Positions 9,101 to 17,745 of a DNA stretch of 64,000 nt are shown here, in pieces (position 1 is the stretch's first letter; every line of letters begins with the position of its first letter). This DNA is from Diplonema papillatum (lineage: Eukaryota > Euglenozoa > Diplonemea > Diplonemida > Diplonemidae). The notes beneath the pieces are model-generated. The model was not told the origin of the DNA. It ran no database searches and saw only the letters and a list, made by a program, of their open reading frames with translations. Location: NCBI GenBank assembly GCA_030068145.1, contig JAPJBO010000379.1, positions 62,001-126,000 on the forward strand, read 5' to 3'. The translations under genes were made by a program, and so were the position numbers.

Positions 9101-11475
9101 TTTGGGGGTTGGAGCGGAAAACCCGGTGTCAGCCAAAAACCCGGTGTGAGGTCAATTTTTTTTTCCAACACTTGGGCAGCAGGGATGCCTTGGGACGAAA
9201 ATCTATGCTCTAAACCGGGGTTTTGGGGAATCACACGGCATTCAGCGGTGACCCTACTGTAGCCCCGACCCGCACAGTAGGCTGTGTTGACGCTTCGGGT
9301 GGGGGGAGACCTGCCCGCGAAGCGATATATTTTGCGGTAGTGAGTCACCTTTTGGCTTCTGCGTGCGTGTGCCGCCTCTGGTGCACGATTGAACCAGCGT
9401 TAAACTCCGGAACACCGGTCCAGCAACTCTTCTTGTGGCGGTTTTGTGGTTCCTAAGGAGCCCTGCGCCGCATGCGCGGAAACTTTTAAACGGTCGCACA
9501 TACGGATCAAAGCAGATGGGCACTAGGGCGGCTCGTCACAACTACTAGGTTGGCTGACATGTCAATTAAACCTGCGCCGCAGGCGCGGAAATTTTGACGG
9601 TCGCACTTACAGTTAAACAGATGGACGGAAACGTTGGTTTGTCACCGGCTGCAGCAGGTTTTCGTCCTGCACAACGCCCCTGCATTGCCTGCCACGGTGG
9701 AACACTGTGAACAGAATGAGCAAATAATGCGGTAGCCCCATGACGAAAAGATACTCAGCCAAAACACCTGCGCCGCAGGCGCGGAAAATTTTTGGCGCCT
9801 TTCTGGCCAGCCAGCTAAGTACGAAGATCGCAAAACAGTTTTCCGTGAAAGAAATTTCCGCCGGTGGTTTCTGCTATGAGAAGATTTTTTCCATCAGGTT
9901 TCTGCCACGAGAAATTTCCACCGATGGGTTCCAATAGAAAACATTTCCACCAACAATTTCTGTTAGAAAAGTTTTCTGCCAAACTTCCCGTGAAAGAAAT
10001 TTCCGCCGGTGGTTTCTGCCATGCGAAAATTTCCACCAACAGTATTCCACAAAGAAATTTCCGCCAGTCGTTTCCAAGAACATTTCCAACAGGTTTCCAC
10101 CACGAGAGAAATTTCCACCACCAGTTTCCCACGAAAGAAATTTCCGCCAGTAGTTTTCACGAGAACATTTCCATCATCGGTTTCCGCCACGAGAAAATTT
10201 CCATCAGTTTTCTGTCGTGAGAAAATTTTACACCAACAGTTTCCCACGAAAGAAATTTCCGACAGTCGTTTCCACGAGAACTTTCCACGAGAAAATTCCC
10301 ATCATTTTTCTGTCGTGAGAGAAAATTTCCACCAACAGTATTCCACGAATTTCCGCCAGTAGTTTTCCATGAGAAAATTTCCAGCCTACACAGTGACAAA
10401 ACAGAAATATGGATTTTTTTTTCCCCCAGAAATTTTCTGACTTTCCTCTTTTTTTGACACACCGGGTTTTCCCGGTGTCTGACACCGGGACACCGGGGTT
10501 TTAAAGTAATTGCTCAGGCTTCTTCTTTTTCGAGTTAGAATATCGTTGGCAGCGTGCTGCATGCACACACTTTCCAAAGCAGGTGTGTTCCGCGAGTGCT
10601 CACTAACAAAACAGCTGAAGCTTGTTGTGAACACTCCGGGATCACACACGGTTCTTACCTGGTCCTCAGAGAATGGCAGGGTGCATGAAACTGGACTTTT
10701 GACCTCTTGTGTTTGTGTGATTTGTCGTGTTGGGGTAGACCCGCGGTTCGGTAGTTATAGCACTTGGGATCCTTCGGTTCTTTGTCTGGCAGTTATTGTC
10801 GAGCATTTCCTTCCAAGCTGGCGCTTATGTAAAAAGAAATTGTCGCATGCCTGGTCTTTTCAGTGTCCCGACGCTGGACTCGAGTTCTGCGATGCGGTCG
10901 GTCTTCCGTTTTACGAGCATGTAGTCCAACAGTTTCTGCCGTTGGAGTTCGGCCTTGACAGCCTCGAGCTCTTCTTCTTTTCCACCCAGCAGGATCGAGA
11001 GCCCGTCGCGGTGGCTCAGTTCGTTGCCAAGGGTCGCTGCGAGCTCAGCGACTCGGTTCTGCAGAGGCATCACTTGGCTCATCAACACGTCTTCATGCTC
11101 GGCTTGTAGCTCAGCATACCTCCACTGCAGCTCGTGGTACGCCTTGTGGACGGCTTGCACGTCCGCGCCCGCGAGAACGATGGATGGTGGTTCCTTTACC
11201 ACCACGGGGGGCGGGCTTGTTTTCCCAAGAAGAGCCGACGCGTATAGGTGGCTCACCCCTGCGGCCCCGGGGGGTGGAGACATCATCCCGACGGGTGAGC
11301 CCGGCAGGGATGCAGCGGCCGCGGTGGGCGCCTGGGCCAGCGGGGCGACCATCGGCACGGGGGACAGCACGCTTCTGGGCACCGGCAGGTACTGGGGAGG
11401 CGGCGCCGACGGCGGCGACAAGCGGCCCGGCGACACCCGGCGGCTCGTCCCCGCGGGCTGCAGCATTTGCACCAT
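3102..11475 (-). CDS. Coiled-coil protein, three exons seen, 3' end open
   Basis: Proposed exons on the minus strand are 11475-10851, 9055-7784 and 3502-3102. The ATG at 11475 opens a Pro/Ala-rich disordered segment (residues 1-110), then a heptad-rich coiled coil. Exon 2 starts with a disordered Gln/Ala/Arg-rich linker and continues as an almost unbroken coiled coil of about 330 residues; exon 3 adds about 130 more coiled-coil residues. The exon 2-3 junction is strong: GAA G|gtgtgtg to gcgcag|GG ACT, both phase 1. The exon 1-2 junction needs a GC donor (CCAG|gcatg) with acceptor aaacag|GC, and also keeps phase. After 3102 a GT donor (AAG|gtagcg) follows, so further exons probably lie left of the window; otherwise the frame stops at 2940. 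Intron 2 carries a retroelement and intron 1 an inverted-repeat element. A cytoskeletal or flagellar structural role is possible but not shown. Exon 1 could be a separate gene. Confidence 0.65.
3632..3752. repeat. Downstream direct terminal repeat (A2) of the retroelement
   Basis: It matches 7388-7508 in the same orientation, including 'gtgcgcac', 'aaacctgttttgttcatct', 'gtacgctgccatcgatctg' and the end 'ttgttagacacaaaaac'. The ends are loosely inverted (TTTTTGTTTGTG and CACAAAAAC). Only a few differences separate the copies, which suggests fairly recent insertion. Confidence 0.85.
3795..4391 (-). pseudogene. Retroelement RNase H domain
   Basis: The frame follows an in-frame TAG at 4392 and shows the RNase H pattern: TDAS with a nearby Gly-Trp (first Asp), LEMYAL (Glu), VVGVDNTAVIGAW (second Asp) and YVESKNNPADAYTR (last Asp, in the Asn-Pro-Ala-Asp form common in DIRS/VIPER elements and caulimovirus-like enzymes). 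The four catalytic acids are present, so the domain itself looks intact. It is cut off from the RT by the stop codon and a frameshift. The domain would remove the RNA strand during reverse transcription. Confidence 0.85.
4392..5401 (-). pseudogene. Retroelement reverse transcriptase, frameshifted
   Basis: The ATG at 5401 overlaps the recombinase stop as ATGA, so translation could have been coupled by reinitiation. The fingers region is read in one frame to about 5000 (CVFHPAFCVPKP). The palm continues in a second frame from 5040 (RQYDFKSWFFRF, then MGYRPAPQVGQS), and the connection region in a third from about 4620 down to the TAG at 4392. The catalytic box reads WLDNVVF: the second Asp of the usual YxDD is Asn here. 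Two frameshifts make this copy non-functional unless they are sequencing errors. Confidence 0.85.
5398..6225 (-). CDS. Tyrosine recombinase of the VIPER-like element
   Basis: The product is 275 residues from the first ATG; the frame stays open upstream to a TGA at 6361, beyond which the gag C-terminal frame continues in phase. The C-terminal catalytic domain shows R127 (LGARWVDL, box I), a likely K159, R221-H222 (STRFVRH, box II, with the first His replaced by Arg218), H243 (LGRHRTIS) and the nucleophile Y252 (SRNYISRAF). It would integrate circular cDNA without a target-site duplication, replacing the DDE integrase of LTR elements. It ends in ATGA, sharing bases with the RT start. This is the best preserved frame of the element. 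Confidence 0.88.
   Translation of the reverse strand: MASAFKKRTMPAFISVIRRAEEFRQLVQRHNPELTREECFLMWLQTLRSSDQISVVSARQYMTYYHMSLKSPFEAYSRALKLKCNRFQQHEAKMAKVPSVRTIAMATLRTEPIFAAALALQLALGARWVDLELLERQHVQLDRLDVPPGTFMVTMVGGKTDPESEGQSLLLPKSGHLSAVFLQWLQSIPAEPTLRIFEGLTYERYNAFTKTRLGVSTRFVRHAALNSVASILGEQAAKALGRHRTISSSRNYISRAFWGPTQKSLDATRTVQRIR
6361..7376 (-). pseudogene. Retroelement gag-like protein, frameshifted
   Basis: The ATG at 7376 opens a protein with a Cys/His cluster at about residues 35-95 (CVFYPSC, NCYRCGNKGGQTC, WVCPPC) that looks like a zinc finger for nucleic-acid binding, then an acidic stretch and a Gln-rich segment. The frame is lost near 6650 and continues in another as far as the TGA at 6361, where a basic tail (SKKVKEGRKRA) lies. 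The position directly after the leader repeat and the zinc cluster support a nucleocapsid-like role. I cannot match it to a named gag family. Confidence 0.65.
7388..7508. repeat. Upstream direct terminal repeat (A1) of the retroelement
   Basis: This is the partner of 3632-3752. It stands just upstream of the gag ATG at 7376 on the minus strand, where the 5' leader and promoter of the element would be expected. Confidence 0.85.
9092..10506. mobile_element. Element with CCCGGTGTC inverted ends and internal minisatellite
   Basis: The left end (CTTTAAAAG, then two CCCGGTGT boxes and a T-run by 9160) is an imperfect inverted copy of the right end (T-run at 10450, then CCCGGTGTCTGACACCGGG and TTTTAAAG ending at 10506). 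Between them are three hairpin copies of CCTGCGCCGCAGGCGCGG-like sequence (about 9464, 9567 and 9766) and a degenerate minisatellite. The right end recurs at 50769-50829. No transposase is visible, so it would be non-autonomous. It lies in the proposed intron 1 of the coiled-coil gene, starting about 35 bp from the acceptor. Confidence 0.65.
9835..10400. repeat. Degenerate minisatellite (GAAAGAAATTTCCRCC-type units)
   Basis: About twenty imperfect units of 25-30 bp alternate AAATTTCCGCC/CC blocks with AGTTTCC or GGTTTCTGCC and ACGAGA blocks. The same unit forms the array at 50255-50720. It reads as Lys/Phe/Trp-rich open frames, which I do not regard as genes. Confidence 0.85.
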
Positions 11476-12130
11476 GTTCGTTTCGCCCCCCGCCCTCTTG
11501 CCCCCCTCCTTTTGGCGGCTTCACCGCCAAGTCGCCACCGACTGCGCACGTTTTTGAATATTGGGGAAAGTGTTTTGTGCAGGCTCCTGCATGTCCAAGG
11601 CTGCACCGCGCACTTGACTGACGCATTAAACACGTTCTTCCAATCCTCTGCGGAAGGCAGTCGGTACTTTGAATCCTCCTCAAGATAGGTAGCCGGAAGG
11701 TTCTCAAAGTCGTCGCCCGCAACAGCTATGTGCTATAACATAGCGTCCTGGGGTCTGTGACACTGCACATGCACAGCACTCCTTGAGCATGCCAAAACCT
11801 ACCGCTATCCCCCTACGCAGCTTGCGCCCAATTGGGCTCGGGGTTTGCCCTGTTTACTCCCGTTACTACGAGCATCGCTGTTGCTTTTCGTGTTCTGCGC
11901 TGTGCTATGCTCAAGTGTGTCACGCAGTGTCCTTGTCAGCAAATGCGTCGAAGCTAGCGAACATTGATACGTCATCCTCAGTGTTGCAACCGGGGGTGCC
12001 CAAGAAAGGGGAGCAACGTGCATATGGTCCACTCTCTCGCCATTTGACTTTCCCTCAGCGAATCTGCATTTTCACCGCCTCCCACCTGCTCTTGCACTTT
12101 CACACGGCAGCGAGATCACCCTTCTCAATG

Positions 12131-12318
12131 TGTTGTCTTACGGCCGCCACTAAATGTGTTTCGTGTTGGTAACAGCACATTTACCTCCTTTGAGATTGGA
12201 ATATTGTTGCGATAGGTGGGGAGTCATCGGCGATGAGTACCACACTAATCACCTTTGAGATTTCTCAATCGGCAGTCTCCTCAAGTATTTCCTACGAAGC
12301 AGGTGCTTATACAACAAA
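12131..12318 (+). mobile_element. T6GT-family MITE-like copy, long form
   Basis: It shares 'CAGCACATTTACCTCCTTTG', 'CTCCTCAAGTATTTCCTAC' and the end 'GCAGGTGCTTATACAACAAA' with the other copies. It also has the extra internal block (TTGAGATTGGAATATTGTTGCG and a GAGTCATCGGC stretch) seen inverted at 13912-14087, so these two form a longer subfamily. The doubled 'CCTTTGAGATT' suggests an internal duplication. Confidence 0.75.
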
Positions 12319-13911
12319 AGAAAACGCAGAGAAGCAACGGGTGCGGCCCCTGTACGCCCGTCGCCCAAGGTACGAAAAAATGTCGGCGAGCAGAAGAGAG
12401 AGAAGGCGGGTGCTCCGGGCCATTTCGTTCTTCTCGACCTCTTTGTCTTTTTAGACCGGTTTGCGGGTTAGGAGCAGAAGAAAGTTGCCCCAATTTTATT
12501 CTTGTTCTTCTCCCTTTGCTAAGCGGAGGGGCAGAGTCGATCGTCGGGTCCCGCGGTTCTCTCCTTTTGCGTGGTGCAGTAGAGCACGCCGAACACCCCC
12601 ATCTCCTCCTCCTGGAATCTACAGGATGCACTTGTTCTCTGTTTACGAGTGGACACAACAGGGAATTGTTTTCGTTGAACGCTTTGCCCTGGTCGTTTGT
12701 TTCTTGGTACAGGGCGCAAGGAAACGCCGTGGGTGGCCTGTGACGCGTTCTTATTTCCTCCGACACTGCATGTTTGGTAAAAAAAAAAAAAAAATCGCAG
12801 CAACATGAGGTGGGGGAACAACAGGAAGGTCGCGGCGACCCTTCCGCTTACTTCTTCCTTTGCCATCCGCGGGTGTTGCATAGCAGCAAAGCTTTGATCG
12901 TACGGTGGCACCGCAGATAACGTGGCCACCGATTCGGTGAAGTGGCTCATTTTCCAGGAACCCGTATTGTGGCTGAAACTCCTGCTGCGGTTGACCGCTT
13001 CCCCGCAAAAGGTAAGGTCTGCCCACCTGCACGAGACCGGTTCTCAAGTGCAAGAGCACAAATCCAGGACACCAAAGAGAGACCGCAGGATGCGACCGGT
13101 GCGGGAGACAGCAGGCTGCGGCACCGGAGACGAGGGGCAATGATGCGGCACGGGCACAGTACAAGAAACGGGAAACTTCGCGAACAGCAGAGAGAGAGAG
13201 AGTTGTCACGCCTTAGCAGTCCCAGGGCCTCTCCCCTCCCACCTATATGTGTTCTCGCTGTCATCGCTACCGCGCTGACATTTCCGAGAGAGAGCGAGAG
13301 AGCCTTAGAGACTCAAAAAACAAGAAGGGAACCCGGGTCGAAAGAACCGCGAGTTTTCTTTTGCTTTTTTTTTTACACACCTTCAACCCTGGCGGGCGCG
13401 TGGGTTCGTATACACGCAGGCGGCGGCACAGGGGGCTCGAAACCGAACCCCTGTCTTAATTTGTCTTGGCAGCTGAGAGGGGTACGCGGTCATCGGCCCA
13501 AGTTAGGGACAGGCCCTTCGGCAGGGCCACTACGTTCTTCAATTCTAAGGTACTCTCGAAGCTTAAAGTCGCAGTAACCGTTGCAGTCTCCGGTTGCCCG
13601 CAGAGGGTTGGGAGCGTGGAGGGGGAAAGAAGGGGGCAGGCTATTGTTGCTCGATGCCTTTTTGTACTTCGGTTCGTCGCTAACGCTGACACCTTGCGCT
13701 AATGTGAAGCAGCCGACCTGCGGAACCCTACTTGTAGCCTCCGGCTGGTGGTCGCGAGCCGAAGCCCGCCAGTAGTAGGTGTCGTCTCATCCCCACAGAT
13801 ACGGGGATGCGCGGACAAACGGAGCGGTGTTTACGGTCTGACGATTACCTAGTGCGGTGGCAGCAGAAATTGTCAAGCCGTGCCAGCCATCGTGTAAGCC
13901 CCCTCAAAAAA

Positions 13912-14087
13912 ACAAAACACTTGAGGAGGCTGCCTGTTGCGAAATCTCAAAGGAGGCAGCGTGGTACTGATCACCATGCCGATGACTCCCTACTATCGCA
14001 ACAGCAGTCCAATCTCAAAGGAGGTAAATGTGCTGTTACCCACACGAAGCACTCTCGATATAGTGACGGGCGTAAGCGTTCACAACA
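13912..14087 (-). mobile_element. T6GT-family MITE-like copy, long form, inverted
   Basis: Read on the minus strand it starts near GTTGTGAACGCTTACGCCC and ends with a GTTTTGTTTTTTTGA tail, with both 'CCTCCTTTGAGATT' blocks in order. It is the reverse-oriented partner of 12131-12318, about 1.7 kb away, so the two could pair as an inverted repeat. Confidence 0.75.
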
Positions 14088-14852
14088 AGCACTGCGCTGC
14101 AGGCTAAAAAATATATGAAAAAGGCGAAACTTCAGCCAGGAACCGATAATCCGGCCTCGAGTTTGGGCCCGGGATACGCGGCTGCTATAGACCGACTAGT
14201 CCGATTGCTCGAGTTCCGCGTCCAACGTTGCGTATTGCAGCCTGTTCCGTAGACAGCCGCTTGAGACCGGTAGCCGGCAGCAAACAGAGCGGCCGCAAAC
14301 CCCGCCCGCGCCTATGCCAACAGAAATTGCGATTGCCTCGTCGAGACGAGGCTACGGGGGGCTGTCCTCATCGTTGTCTGCGGCACTCACATCGGCACCG
14401 GCCTGGAACAAGTTGTACATTTGTTGCATTAAGCAGTAACAAGTCTTTCGCAGTACGTTCATGGCCCTCATGAGAGCGTGTGAAACCATCGATGTTGGCA
14501 GTGTCTACACGCCTTTTTTGCGGTGCGGCGAGGAGCAGGAGCAAACCACCAACCGGGCGCGCAAGGGTCTGTCGTTGACGGGCAGACCTGAGTCCACGGG
14601 GTAGTCGCTCACGGCAACCAACAACTGTGTCAGTTTTCAACAACTCCAACGTATTGTCGAAGCGAGCTGCACGTCAGACGTGCTTGCCCAGTTTTCACAA
14701 CGCCCTCGAACTTGCCCAAACGAGGGCAAGCTCGATGGGCGATGCATGAAGGGTGCCAAGCCCGACGACTTGACGTGTCGCGAGGATCCATCTGGTCTAG
14801 TGGGTTCTGGGTTCCGACCGCCGGACGGACAGTCGGAGGATGCCTTCTACCG

Positions 14853-16478
14853 TTAAATAGTGAAGTCCTGCCCGGAGACGATGCTTTGGAAGTGGGACGA
14901 GGAGGAGCTCGAGATCTCGACGACGTAGGCGGCCGTCTTCAGCGCGACCGGCGGCGGCCATAAGTCGAGGTGCTTGATGCGCGGGACGTCGGGGCCTTGG
15001 AACGCGGACACGTTGAAGATGGTGCGGTACCCCCGGGTGGTGTAGTTCGCGGGGTCGAACGTGATGTGGAAGTCGAACGCCTTCCCCGTCTCCGGGTTGA
15101 CGAGCAGGTGCGGGGTTTTGTCGTACGACCACGCGCCGCAGTAGTTCTTCTGGAACCGGGTGATGCCCTCCATCGACGGCCCGGTGTCGATGTGCACGGC
15201 GCCGCCCTTCTTGCTCCGGTGGAGCACAGCCAACGCGTCGCCCCCCGGGTAGTTCCAACTCGAAGCGTACGCAAGGCACGCGGTCACACCGGCGCACGAC
15301 AGGAGCGTCCCGTACACACACACAACCAGCCCCTGCCGCAGCCACGCCCATCGCCACGCCGAAGCCGCGCGCAGGCACCGCGCGACGAGGCAGGCGACGG
15401 CCAGGTTGAGCACCGGGAACGCGTAGAAGATGAACCGGAGCTCCTTGTGCGGCAGGAAGCTGTACAGCAGCACGAAGGCGACCGCCGGCAGCGTCAGGAA
15501 GTGGAGCTCGCGGACCCTCCACACCGCGAGCGGGACGAGCGGGTACGCCGCCAGCAGCGCCTTCGGCAGGGCGACGTTGAAGTACCACAGGAACGGCATC
15601 ACGCCCCACTCGCTGCTTTTGTTGAGGACCGTGTTGAAGTACAGGACCTCTCCCTCGGGCCAGATGGGCCGGCCCCAGAACAAGCTGTCGACCAGAGTGC
15701 TCACGAGGATGGTGGCAAGCCCGGTGGTGATGCCGAGCGTGCACGTCGCCACGAACGGAACTCGGTACGTCGCGAGGAACGACGCGAGCAAAGGGACGAT
15801 CAACACAACGAGGTCGGCCCGGAACACCAGGCACGTGACGGTGAGTACCCGGAGTCCTCGGTGCACGAGGCGTATGGAGTGGGCTATGTAGGGGTGCCTC
15901 TCAGCAGACAGGAACAGGGACAGAGCGAACAGGACCCCGACCATCGCGAAGGAATTGGGCAGGGTTCTCGACGCGTAGTACAACCCGTGGAACTGGACGG
16001 CGGTGAGCAGCAGGAACAGCGACCGCGTCTCGTCTCCGAAAAGCCGTCGGGCCTCCCTTCCGACCGATATCAACCCCGCGCAGTGCAGGAGGCCGAGGAC
16101 CAGCCGCACGCAGAACAACGCGTGGGTCCTGATGCAGGTGTCCTCCATGAACACCTCTGCCAGCCGTGCTACTGGAAACGACAGCACCGTGAGCCCCAAC
16201 GGGCCGAGGAAAGAGCGGGGGACCACGCCCGGGTACCGCAGGTGGTCGAACTGCGTCATGTTGCGGACGTACAGGAGGTCGTGGGTCGCCTGCATGCCGA
16301 AGCTTTCCTCCACCTTCGTGTACGGGCAGAGCAGGAGGTGCATCAGCATCGCCGCCACCGGCACCGCTTCGACCCAGCACCACGCCCGCGCCCCCCGCTG
16401 CTGCTTCGCATCCCCCGCGCGCTGCGCAGGCTCCGCGGACGGCTCCTTATTCTTTGCCGCCGCCTTGCGCCGGCCCAT
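14853..16478 (-). CDS. ALG12: Dolichyl-P-Man alpha-1,6-mannosyltransferase (ALG12 type, GT22)
   Basis: A single-exon gene of 541 residues from the ATG at 16478. ALG12 adds an alpha-1,6 mannose from dolichyl-phosphate mannose to the lumenal Man7GlcNAc2-PP-dolichol in the ER. The N-terminal signature is clear at about residues 51-93: PYTKVEESFGMQATHDLLY, then FDHLRYPGVVPRSFLGP, closest to ALG12 rather than ALG9, PIGB or SMP3. The GT22 motif HKELRF lies after the eighth or so hydrophobic segment. About ten membrane spans follow one another, with a basic cytosolic N-terminus. The length matches the family (about 490-560). The soluble C-terminal part of about 130 residues is less conserved and ends in a Ser run. 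The gene implies a full lumenal N-glycan pathway. Upstream in-frame codons contain no earlier ATG. Confidence 0.93.
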   Translation of the reverse strand: MGRRKAAAKNKEPSAEPAQRAGDAKQQRGARAWCWVEAVPVAAMLMHLLLCPYTKVEESFGMQATHDLLYVRNMTQFDHLRYPGVVPRSFLGPLGLTVLSFPVARLAEVFMEDTCIRTHALFCVRLVLGLLHCAGLISVGREARRLFGDETRSLFLLLTAVQFHGLYYASRTLPNSFAMVGVLFALSLFLSAERHPYIAHSIRLVHRGLRVLTVTCLVFRADLVVLIVPLLASFLATYRVPFVATCTLGITTGLATILVSTLVDSLFWGRPIWPEGEVLYFNTVLNKSSEWGVMPFLWYFNVALPKALLAAYPLVPLAVWRVRELHFLTLPAVAFVLLYSFLPHKELRFIFYAFPVLNLAVACLVARCLRAASAWRWAWLRQGLVVCVYGTLLSCAGVTACLAYASSWNYPGGDALAVLHRSKKGGAVHIDTGPSMEGITRFQKNYCGAWSYDKTPHLLVNPETGKAFDFHITFDPANYTTRGYRTIFNVSAFQGPDVPRIKHLDLWPPPVALKTAAYVVEISSSSSSHFQSIVSGQDFTI

Positions 16479-17297
16479 CGATACCCCCCCACACCCCGCC
16501 GTGCTCTCTCCTGTGTTGTTTGTGTCCCCGTGTATGCAGTCAGACTCTCCTCGCCAGAAGTTGCCCACTTAGTGCCAGGATTCTGCACCGTGGTTCAATG
16601 CAGCAACACCGAGCTCACGCCCGTTCGAAGTTTGCGAATAGGTCCGAGCAAGCGACGATACCCCCTATGCCTCCGATAATTCGCTTTGTCTGGCATAACT
16701 CCTGTTTTGTCCTAGCCAGCTCGGGGAACCAGCTGCGATGGTTCGATGGGTCTTTCGCCCCTATTCTGATAGCCACCGAATCTCGTCGAGATCACCAGCA
16801 TAGCAGCAGCCGCCCCTGGAGGCGGCACTTCTTTTGCACGAAGCTCGCTTGTGCTATCACCCCCCACCGCACTGGAAACGTGTCGACGATTTCTCTCGCG
16901 TTCCTCCGGGCGTGCTGCGCTTCTTCGCTCCACTTATTTTCTCCCTTTTACTGCGCTGCAGCCTTCCCGATTCCAGTTGCGAATTCTGCCGGCGGGAGTA
17001 CCGGGCGACTGCGGAAAACTCTGGCGGAAACCTTCTGCTCGACGACGACGAGGGGAACGGAGGCGATGTTTGTTTTCTTTTCTTTGTCTTGCGGAACAGG
17101 GAAGAGGGGCGGAGCCCAGCCGTGCCAATGCAGGAGCATGACACGACGGTGGTTCCGCAGAAAGGAAAGCAGAATGCGTAGGGTTTGTTGGTATTGCTTG
17201 GAACAACAGCATGCGTCGCTCTCGTTCGGTGCGCAAGTCCTGTAAGAAGAACGGGGCCGTCTTTACAAACGCGCGAGCGCCCGCACGGGGCGGCGTA
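16479..17297. other. Intergenic, no gene recognised
   Basis: Upstream region of the ALG12 gene and downstream region of the next gene. Open frames exist on both strands but show no motif and run into the duplicated segment at 17298. Nothing supported. Confidence 0.5.
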
Positions 17298-17594
17298 GGG
17301 TGCGGCAGGCTGCGCTTCGCACCACGCGGGGGCGACGCTTTGCGGGGGGACGCGTCCGAGTGGGGCACCGACGGAGGCTCAGGAAACGTGGCGTTCAGCT
17401 TCCACGAGCCGACCTTCCAGTCGCCGATCCGGCGCCCGGCGCCGCCGGGGTGCCCGACTTCGCCTTTGCGCAGGAACCGGAACTTGACGAACAGGTCGCG
17501 GTCGGTGTCCAGCGCGTCGCGGAACGCGAACAGGCCCGGGGTACGGGCTTCGTCGGGATCGGTGTTGATCGATTCGACGAGCAATCCCGCCCAG
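17298..17594 (-). repeat. Tandem duplicate of the last coding segment of the adjacent gene
   Basis: This stretch repeats 17804-18100 at an offset of 506 bp with about eight substitutions. The reading frame is kept (LVESINTDPDEARTPG, RDLFVKFRFLRKGEVG, IGDWKVGSWKLNATF). Read alone it continues past the duplication into unrelated sequence. It may be an alternative terminal exon (a possible acceptor, cgcag, lies near 17610) or a dead fragment. Confidence 0.8.
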
Positions 17595-17745
17595 GCGACG
17601 AACAGGCTGCGAAACACTCTGTCGAACGACAACGCACATGCGCAATTTGGCTACATCTTCTCTCGTTCGCAAACTTGCCTGCAGACAATACACATGGCGA
17701 CGCTTGCGCAGGCTTGTATCCGAATACGAGCCGGCGAGTCTGCTC

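Larger units (their letters stand above)
11476..14852. other. Intergenic region with two MITE copies
   Basis: Apart from the repeat copies listed separately, this region holds short homopolymers (A15 at 12779), a GA run at 13188 and open frames with no recognised motif. Nothing resembles the coding style of the neighbouring genes. The stretch directly upstream of 11475 may be the 5' leader of the coiled-coil gene. Confidence 0.5.

Noticed and set aside
7990-9149. Plus-strand open frames of about 340-350 codons
   Set aside because: Antisense to the coiled-coil exon; Ser/Arg/Cys- and Leu/Arg-rich with no motif.
9815-10485. Minus-strand frames rich in Trp, Lys, Gly and Phe
   Set aside because: By-products of the minisatellite.
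14970-16679. 569-codon plus-strand open frame
   Set aside because: It is antisense to the ALG12 gene, full of Arg/Gln/Glu from GC-rich reverse codons, and lacks family motifs.
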